A DNA stretch of 32,695 nucleotides, from assembly GCA_022866545.1 (NCBI GenBank), contig JALHUO010000172.1:1-32695 (forward strand). The letters are read 5' to 3'. Positions 27,149 through 32,695 of the stretch are shown here, in pieces (within the stretch, counting starts at the first letter, position 1; each line of letters begins with the position of its first letter). Both the position numbers and the translations under genes were made by a program. The DNA comes from Dehalococcoidia bacterium. Lineage in GTDB: Bacteria; Chloroflexota; Dehalococcoidia; GIF9; AB-539-J10. Under the pieces are notes generated by a model. That model was not told the origin of the DNA. It was given only the letters and a program-made list of their open reading frames with translations, and did not search any database.

Positions 27149-27477
27149 AGTTTTCTCCTCCTTTGCTGAATTTGTGAAGATTTGGTAGTCCATAATCTCA
27201 CTCGATAGGCATCACCTCCCCTTTTTTTATTTGTTTATATTTAAGAATACCCTACTTATGTTAAGATCCTGTTAAGTGGGGCTATAAACAAGCAATTCTT
27301 TCCAGTTCTTTTTGACGGTCTGCCCGGGCCTCTGCGAGAGCCGGTGAACCTTGGGGATAGACGCCCGGCGCCTCTCTGATACTAACTGACGAAGCCAGCC
27401 TCACGAACATAAACCTCACTCTTCTTCGACCTGAGACAGCGGTTGTTCCCAGGTGCAACTACTGTGAACTTATATGC

Positions 27478-27506
27478 TAGCTTATCTCCGGGAAGTTGTC
27501 AATAGG
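27478..27506 (-). promoter_or_regulatory. Possible promoter for the solute-binding protein gene
   Basis: Reverse strand TTGACA, 17 nt acttcccggagataagc, TAGCAT; about 330 nt upstream of the ATG. Confidence 0.35.
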
Positions 27507-27595
27507 ACACTCATCGCGTGGTACAGGTGACCCCCCGGCCAAAAGGCAATTCTTGCTCCAATCGGGATTTTTCAATATACTGACAAGCATCGTTG

Positions 27596-29413
27596 ATGAA
27601 AGTGGGCAGGCGAATAATCAATCTCGTTATCACCGGTTTCTCAGGCACCGGCAAATCTCTGGTGTCTAAAGAAGTAGCCCGGAGATTGGATTGGGGTCTC
27701 CTGGATACGGATGACGAGATAGTTGAACAAGTCGGCAAGCCTATCGCTGAAGTTTTTCGTGAGGATGGGGAGGGCAGGTTCCGGGAACTGGAACGCGAGA
27801 CGATTAGGAAAGCTTGCCGGCGGAGGCAAACAGTCATAGCTATCGGGGGCGGTGCCATAGTTGACCCGGAAAACTATGAATTGCTCACCAGAAATGGGTT
27901 AATCGTTTGCCTGGAGGCTAAACCTGAGACTATCTGCGAGCGCCTATTCCGTGAAGTTGGTTGCAGTCCTGAGACCGAGGTGCGTCCACTTTTAGCTACC
28001 GATAACCCTTTGGAACGCATCAGGCAACTTAAAGCCTCGCGGCAGCCTTACTATGCTAAAGCGGATTGGACAATCCATACTGACGGTTTAAGCATCAGTG
28101 AAGTAGCAGAAGAGGTGATAAGGGCCTGGAGATTGCTTAGCTCGGCTAGCGATGATACCCCAATTGTCATTGCGAGGCATGGAATGCCGAAGCAATCTCA
28201 AGAATACTCAGCACCGGGATTGCCACGCTCCGCTCGCAATGACACTAGAAAGACCGCTCGGCGTGACAGCGACAAAGACACTGCCTGCTTGGTGGAAACT
28301 GCTACTCAAAGCTATCCCATCTACGTTGGCTATGGGCTACTAGACAAACTGGGTGAAAAGATGAAGCAAGCTGCTTTGTCGGGCACTGCCACCGTGATTA
28401 GCGATGGGAATGTCTTCTCACTTTACGGCAGCAAGGTTGAGCAAGTTCTCAAGGATGCCGGTTTTGGTGCTAATTCTTTTGTAGTGCCGCCGGGCGAAGA
28501 GACAAAAAGTGTGGACTCTGCTGTGAAAATCTATGATTTCCTTGTCAAGCATCGAACGGAGCGAGATGACGTCATTGTTGCCCTGGGCGGGGGCATGGTT
28601 GGTGACTTAGCAGGTTTTGCGGCTGCCACTTTCTTGCGGGGTATGCCCTGGGTGCAGGTGCCGACCAGTTTGGTAGGGATGGTCGATGCTGGCATCGGGG
28701 GTAAGGTTGGGGTTAACCATCCAGAAGGGAAGAACCTTATTGGTGCCTTCCATCAGCCTAACCTGGTTTTGTCTGACTGTGAGACTCTCACCACTTTGCC
28801 TGAGCGTGAACTGACCTCAGGCTGGGCTGAAGTTATCAAGTATGGTTTGATTTTGGATAAGGAATTCTTCGAGTTCCTGGAAAACAATGTTAGCAAGCTC
28901 ACAAAGCTAGAACCGCACTTGCTTACCCGAGCTATTGCCCGTAGCGCTGCTATCAAAGCTCGAGTCGTCAGCCAGGATGAAAAAGAAAGAATAGGGAAAC
29001 GTACCATCTTGAATTACGGACATACCATCGGTCACGGTCTGGAGACGGCTACTCAGTACAGGCGATTTCTTCATGGTGAAGCGGTAGCCATTGGCATGAT
29101 GGGCGCCGCTAGGCTCAGTCAGCGGTTAGGTCTTTTGCCTTCGGAGGCAGTGGAGCGCCAGCAAGCGCTATTACAGAGACTGGGTCTGCCCATATCACTG
29201 CGGGCAGAAACTGTGGATCGGAGGCGTGGCAAGAAGGGCAGCGGGCGCGAGTTAGGCCTCGTCGCGATAACCAGGGCTATGGAACTGGACAAGAAAGTGA
29301 AGGGAAAGGCAATTCACTGGGTGCTGCTGGAGGATATTGGCAAAGCAGTGATCCGCAGTGACGTGCCTCGGGGGGACGTATTGGCCGTTCTTCGGGAACT
29401 AACGAAACGGTAA
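27596..29413 (+). CDS. aroKB: Bifunctional shikimate kinase / 3-dehydroquinate synthase fusion
   Basis: Kinase: ITGFSGTGKSLVSKEVARRL, DTDDEIVEQVG, IAIGGGAIVDPEN. DHQ synthase: VPPGEETKSV, ALGGGMVGDLAGFAAATFLRGMPWVQVPTSLVGMVDAGIGGKVGVNHPEGKNLIG. Confidence 0.96.
   Translation: MKVGRRIINLVITGFSGTGKSLVSKEVARRLDWGLLDTDDEIVEQVGKPIAEVFREDGEGRFRELERETIRKACRRRQTVIAIGGGAIVDPENYELLTRNGLIVCLEAKPETICERLFREVGCSPETEVRPLLATDNPLERIRQLKASRQPYYAKADWTIHTDGLSISEVAEEVIRAWRLLSSASDDTPIVIARHGMPKQSQEYSAPGLPRSARNDTRKTARRDSDKDTACLVETATQSYPIYVGYGLLDKLGEKMKQAALSGTATVISDGNVFSLYGSKVEQVLKDAGFGANSFVVPPGEETKSVDSAVKIYDFLVKHRTERDDVIVALGGGMVGDLAGFAAATFLRGMPWVQVPTSLVGMVDAGIGGKVGVNHPEGKNLIGAFHQPNLVLSDCETLTTLPERELTSGWAEVIKYGLILDKEFFEFLENNVSKLTKLEPHLLTRAIARSAAIKARVVSQDEKERIGKRTILNYGHTIGHGLETATQYRRFLHGEAVAIGMMGAARLSQRLGLLPSEAVERQQALLQRLGLPISLRAETVDRRRGKKGSGRELGLVAITRAMELDKKVKGKAIHWVLLEDIGKAVIRSDVPRGDVLAVLRELTKR
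28166..28243. repeat. Complete 78-bp palindromic repeat in the linker of aroKB
   Basis: Perfect 11-bp terminal inverted repeats gtcattgcgag / ctcgcaatgac; 26 codons, no stop (VIARHGMPKQSQEYSAPGLPRSARND). Confidence 0.85.
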
Positions 29414-29484
29414 CGTCTTAGTCGGATGCTTCGACAAATAGCACAATTTGAAATTGGTGCTGATTCAGAACCTTGGGCAAGAAG

Positions 29485-29496
29485 AAATGATATAAT
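29485..29496 (+). promoter_or_regulatory. Extended -10 (TGaTATAAT) for the HicB/HicA-like pair
   Basis: gaaaTGATATAATcaac about 30 nt upstream of ATG 29525. Confidence 0.45.
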
Positions 29497-29524
29497 CAAC
29501 AGGAAGGATATCAAAGAGGAGAGT

Positions 29525-29716
29525 ATGGGCAGCGCAAGATTTGTGTATTGGCAAGATGATGATGTGTGGCTGGGCTACTTGGAGGAATATCCGGACTATA
29601 TGACACAAGGGAAGTCATTGGAGGAATTGAAGGAGAACCTCAAAGATATCCAGGACGATCTAACCAGTGGTGCTATTCCATATGTTCGTAAGGTTGCCGA
29701 ACTGGAAATAGCGTGA
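29525..29716 (+). CDS. HicB-like antitoxin-family protein
   Basis: MGSARFVYWQDDDVWLGYLEEYPDYMTQGKSLEELKENLKDIQDDLTSG; HicB/UPF0150-like pattern; RBS agagGAG. Confidence 0.75.
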   Translation: MGSARFVYWQDDDVWLGYLEEYPDYMTQGKSLEELKENLKDIQDDLTSGAIPYVRKVAELEIA

Positions 29717-29895
29717 AAAGGAAGGAACTGGTAAGGCAACCGAAAGAGATGGGTTGCACTCTTATCAGGCATGGAAGAAGACACGACTGGTATCAGAATG
29801 CCAGAACGAAAATTGGTCAGCCTGTTCCCAGACATAATGAGATCAATGATAATCTTGCCAAACATATCATAAAAGTGTTGAAGCAGAACGACTAA
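29713..29895 (+). CDS. HicA-like mRNA interferase-family protein
   Basis: MKRKELVRQPKEMGCTLIRHGRRHDWYQN...VPRHNEINDNLAKHIIKVL; GxxH dsRBD-like motif; GTGA overlap with the HicB stop. Confidence 0.8.
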   Translation: MKRKELVRQPKEMGCTLIRHGRRHDWYQNARTKIGQPVPRHNEINDNLAKHIIKVLKQND

Positions 29896-30047
29896 CCGCC
29901 ATCGCTTATTTGAGGTGTCCCGATTACAATTGGTTTATACGATATAGATATGCCGGTTACCTCTCGCAAAGTCCCGGGGGACTCAACAGAGTGCACGTGA
30001 CCGAAATTTGGTGCCATTAGCGGGTGCCGGAGTCTCAATTCCCTGAA

Positions 30048-30076
30048 TTGAAAGCCCTCCTTTTATAGGCTATAAT
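30048..30076 (+). promoter_or_regulatory. Sigma70-type promoter for aspS
   Basis: TTGAAA (30048-30053), 17-nt spacer, TATAAT (30071-30076). Confidence 0.7.
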
Positions 30077-30102
30077 GGCAACTTCAGAACAGGAGACTAT
30101 CT

Positions 30103-31896
30103 TTGCTCAAAAGCCATAACTGCGGAGAACTGAGCGGGAAACATGCCGGACAGAAGGTAACTTTAGCTGGCTGGGTGCACCGGCGTCGTGACCACGGTGG
30201 GAAGGTATTCATCGACCTGCGTGATCGGGAAGGCATAGTTCAAGTCGTGTTCAATCCCCAGGTATTGGAAGAAGCATATGAGGTAGCTGGTTCGCTCCGC
30301 AGTGAGTACGTAATTCAAGTCACCGGGGAAGTTGCCACCCGCCCGAAAGGGACAGAGAATCCCAAATTGGCTACGGGAGATATTGAAGTTGTGGCCAAGG
30401 AGATCCTCATCCTTAATCCGTCGAAGACACCGCCATTCTACATAACTGAAGATGAGGAAGTCGAAGAATCACTTTGCCTTAAGAATCGCTACCTGTACCT
30501 GAGAAGACCCAGACTGAAGGATAATCTTATTCTACGCTACAGGGTGACAAAGTTTATTCGCGATCTGCTCGACGCCAAAGGATTTGTGGAAATTGAGACA
30601 CCTATTTTGATCAAGAGCACGCCGGAGGGAGCCCGCGATTACCTTGTGCCCAGCCGCATCAATCCTGGCAAGTTCTATGCTCTGCCTCAGTCCCCACAGC
30701 AACTGAAGCAACTGCTCATGGTAGCTGGGTTTGACAAGTACTTTCAGATAGCTCGTTGCTTCAGGGACGAAGACCTGCGAGCAGATCGGCAGCCTGAGTT
30801 CACCCAGCTTGACCTGGAGATGAGCTTCGTTCAGATGCAGGACATTCTGGAACTCATGGAAGAACTTTTTACGTCGCTCGTGAAGGCTGTCAAACCTGAT
30901 ATGCGATTGGTGCAGCCCTTCCCGCGCCTTTCGTATAGAGAAGCGATGGAGAAGTATGGCACAGATAAACCGGACATCAGGTTTGGCTTAGAGATCAGGG
31001 ATATATCGGATATCGCCGCTAACACCGACTTCCAGATCTTCCGCTCAGCCCTCGACAACAGTGGCAAGGTGAAAGGGATATGCGTGCCCGGGTGTGGTCA
31101 CTATACACGGCATCAACTTGAGGAATTGACAGATCTAGCAAAAAGTTGTGGTGCCCGGGGTTTGATGACCATGGCATTTACGGGGGAGGCAATAACTCTG
31201 GATACGGTAAAATCGGCTGCTGCTAAATACCTGGGTCTTCACCAACTGGAAGAGATAGCCGATAGATTTCAGGCAAAGCCCGGTGACCTTTTGCTTATCG
31301 TGGCGGACAAGCCGACGGTAATCAACAAGACACTGGATGAGCTACGCCGCCGGATGGCACAGCGACTCAATCTAACTGATGCTAACCTCCTGGCTTTTGC
31401 CTTCGTAGTCGATTTCCCTTTTCTGGAATGGAATGAAGCTGAGAACCGTTGGGAACCCATGCACCATCCGTTTACGGCTCCTCGATGGGAAGATGTCGCA
31501 CTCCTTGACAGCGAACCAGCCAGGGTTCATGGCCAACATTATGATGTTGTGTGCAACGGGTGCGAGCTTGGCAGCGGCAGCATTAGAATTCATAATCGTC
31601 AGTTTCAGGAAAGAGTGTTTAGCCTCCTGGGTTACAGTAAGGAAGAAACGGAAAGCCGATTTGGAGGTTTCTTAGAGGCACTGGAGTATGGAGCACCGCC
31701 GCATGGCGGTATTGCCATAGGTCTGGACCGTTTAGTGATGTTACTGGCTGGGGAGCGGAGTATAAGGGAGGTTATTGCTTTCCCCAAAAATCAGAATGCG
31801 GTCGATGTGATGTTAGATAGCCCTTCTTATGTTGACAAGCATCAGCTTGATGAGCTCAACCTTAAGCTAAAGCGGGAGGTTATTCGCTCACAGTGA
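30103..31896 (+). CDS. aspS: Aspartyl-tRNA synthetase (bacterial type)
   Basis: AGWVHRRRDHGGKVFIDLRDREGIVQVVF; PQSPQQLKQLLMVAGFDKYFQIARCFRDEDLRADRQPEFTQLDLEMSF; AFPKNQNAVDVM; TTG start with AGGAG at 30091-30095. Confidence 0.97.
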   Translation: MLKSHNCGELSGKHAGQKVTLAGWVHRRRDHGGKVFIDLRDREGIVQVVFNPQVLEEAYEVAGSLRSEYVIQVTGEVATRPKGTENPKLATGDIEVVAKEILILNPSKTPPFYITEDEEVEESLCLKNRYLYLRRPRLKDNLILRYRVTKFIRDLLDAKGFVEIETPILIKSTPEGARDYLVPSRINPGKFYALPQSPQQLKQLLMVAGFDKYFQIARCFRDEDLRADRQPEFTQLDLEMSFVQMQDILELMEELFTSLVKAVKPDMRLVQPFPRLSYREAMEKYGTDKPDIRFGLEIRDISDIAANTDFQIFRSALDNSGKVKGICVPGCGHYTRHQLEELTDLAKSCGARGLMTMAFTGEAITLDTVKSAAAKYLGLHQLEEIADRFQAKPGDLLLIVADKPTVINKTLDELRRRMAQRLNLTDANLLAFAFVVDFPFLEWNEAENRWEPMHHPFTAPRWEDVALLDSEPARVHGQHYDVVCNGCELGSGSIRIHNRQFQERVFSLLGYSKEETESRFGGFLEALEYGAPPHGGIAIGLDRLVMLLAGERSIREVIAFPKNQNAVDVMLDSPSYVDKHQLDELNLKLKREVIRSQ

Positions 31897-31909
31897 CGAC
31901 GAATCGGCG

Positions 31910-32695
31910 ATGAAAGTAAGCACGGAAAATTTGGAAAGTTGCCGGATAGCTCTCAATATAGAGGCTGAAGCCAATGAGCTAGATAAGGCAGTGGACGAAG
32001 CTTATCGTCATTTGGTCAAGGAGGTGTCTATACCTGGTTTTCGCAAAGGCAAAGCATCGAGAGCTATTCTAGAACGGCATATAGGGAAGAAGAGCTTGTT
32101 GGAAGAGGCATTGGAGCATCTTATACCGGAACTCTACAAGCAGGCGATAAAATCTCAAGAACTTGAACCCATCGCTGAACCAGAACTGGAGATTACTCAA
32201 ACTGAGCCTCTGACCTTCAAAGCCACAGTGTCTCTGAAACCGGAAGTGAAGCTTGGCGATTACCATGGCATAAAGCTTGATGCCAGCCCGGAGATAGAAG
32301 TCACCGACAAAGAAATTGCCGCTGCGATGGAAGAGGTGCGGCAGAGGCAAGGAGCGTGGGTTCCTGCAGACCGTCCAGCTGAGCTAGATGATTTAGTTAC
32401 CATAAATGTCCAGGCCAGTGTGGACGGGAAACCCTGGTTGGATCACAAAGACATATTATACGAGATGGATAAGGACTCACGTTCACCTGTGCCGGGATTC
32501 GCCTCTTGTTTGCAGGGCTCTGAGAAGAATAGGGAGAAGAGCTTCAACTTGATCATTCCCGATGACTATCCCATTAAGGAAATGCGTGGCAAGGAAGGCA
32601 CGTTCAAAGTCACTGTTACCGAAGTAAAAGAGAAACAGTTGCCGGAGCTTAACGATGAATTGGCTACGGGTGGGGGCTACGACAATCTGGAAGAC
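31910..32695 (+). CDS. tig: Trigger factor, truncated by the window edge
   Basis: ATG 31910 is open to the end (262 codons): MKVSTENLESCRIALNIEAEANELDKAVDEAYRHLVKEVSIPGFRKGKASRAILERHIG...; absent from the ORF track because no stop is present. Confidence 0.93.
   Translation, partial: MKVSTENLESCRIALNIEAEANELDKAVDEAYRHLVKEVSIPGFRKGKASRAILERHIGKKSLLEEALEHLIPELYKQAIKSQELEPIAEPELEITQTEPLTFKATVSLKPEVKLGDYHGIKLDASPEIEVTDKEIAAAMEEVRQRQGAWVPADRPAELDDLVTINVQASVDGKPWLDHKDILYEMDKDSRSPVPGFASCLQGSEKNREKSFNLIIPDDYPIKEMRGKEGTFKVTVTEVKEKQLPELNDELATGGGYDNLED

Noticed and set aside
29968-29981. agtcccgggggact hairpin as HicA terminator
   Set aside because: Stem is short, with a 2-nt loop and no U tract; insufficient support.
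1-32695. CRISPR array, tRNA/rRNA genes, transposase or prophage genes
   Set aside because: None recognised by eye on either strand; tRNAscan and Infernal runs would be needed to exclude small RNAs.

Overview
The gene content and style suggest a Dehalococcoidia-like Chloroflexota chromosome segment; this is inferred from proteins, not proven. Most of the window is housekeeping genes: htrA-like protease, pyrG, transaldolase, rho, two acyl-CoA dehydrogenases, alaS, ruvX, aroE, sppA, aroC, an MBL-fold hydrolase, a TldD/PmbA pair, a family-5 (oligopeptide/nickel-type) ABC transporter operon, an aroK-aroB fusion, a HicB/HicA-like pair, aspS, and trigger factor running off the end. The most unusual feature is the 24860..27148 (-) lipoprotein. 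It looks like a family-5 solute-binding protein with circularly permuted segment order: the C-terminal-lobe segment follows the lipobox directly, and the protein ends exactly where that segment would normally begin. Other points of interest are a palindromic repeat family inserted in frame, in the same reading phase, in both aroC and aroKB; a third copy of that repeat interrupted by a second AT-rich repeat; a diverged 94-bp copy of the MBL gene's promoter and start located 743 bp from the original; and an unannotated 36-aa four-Cys ORF behind rho. I saw no CRISPR array, rRNA, tRNA or transposase.
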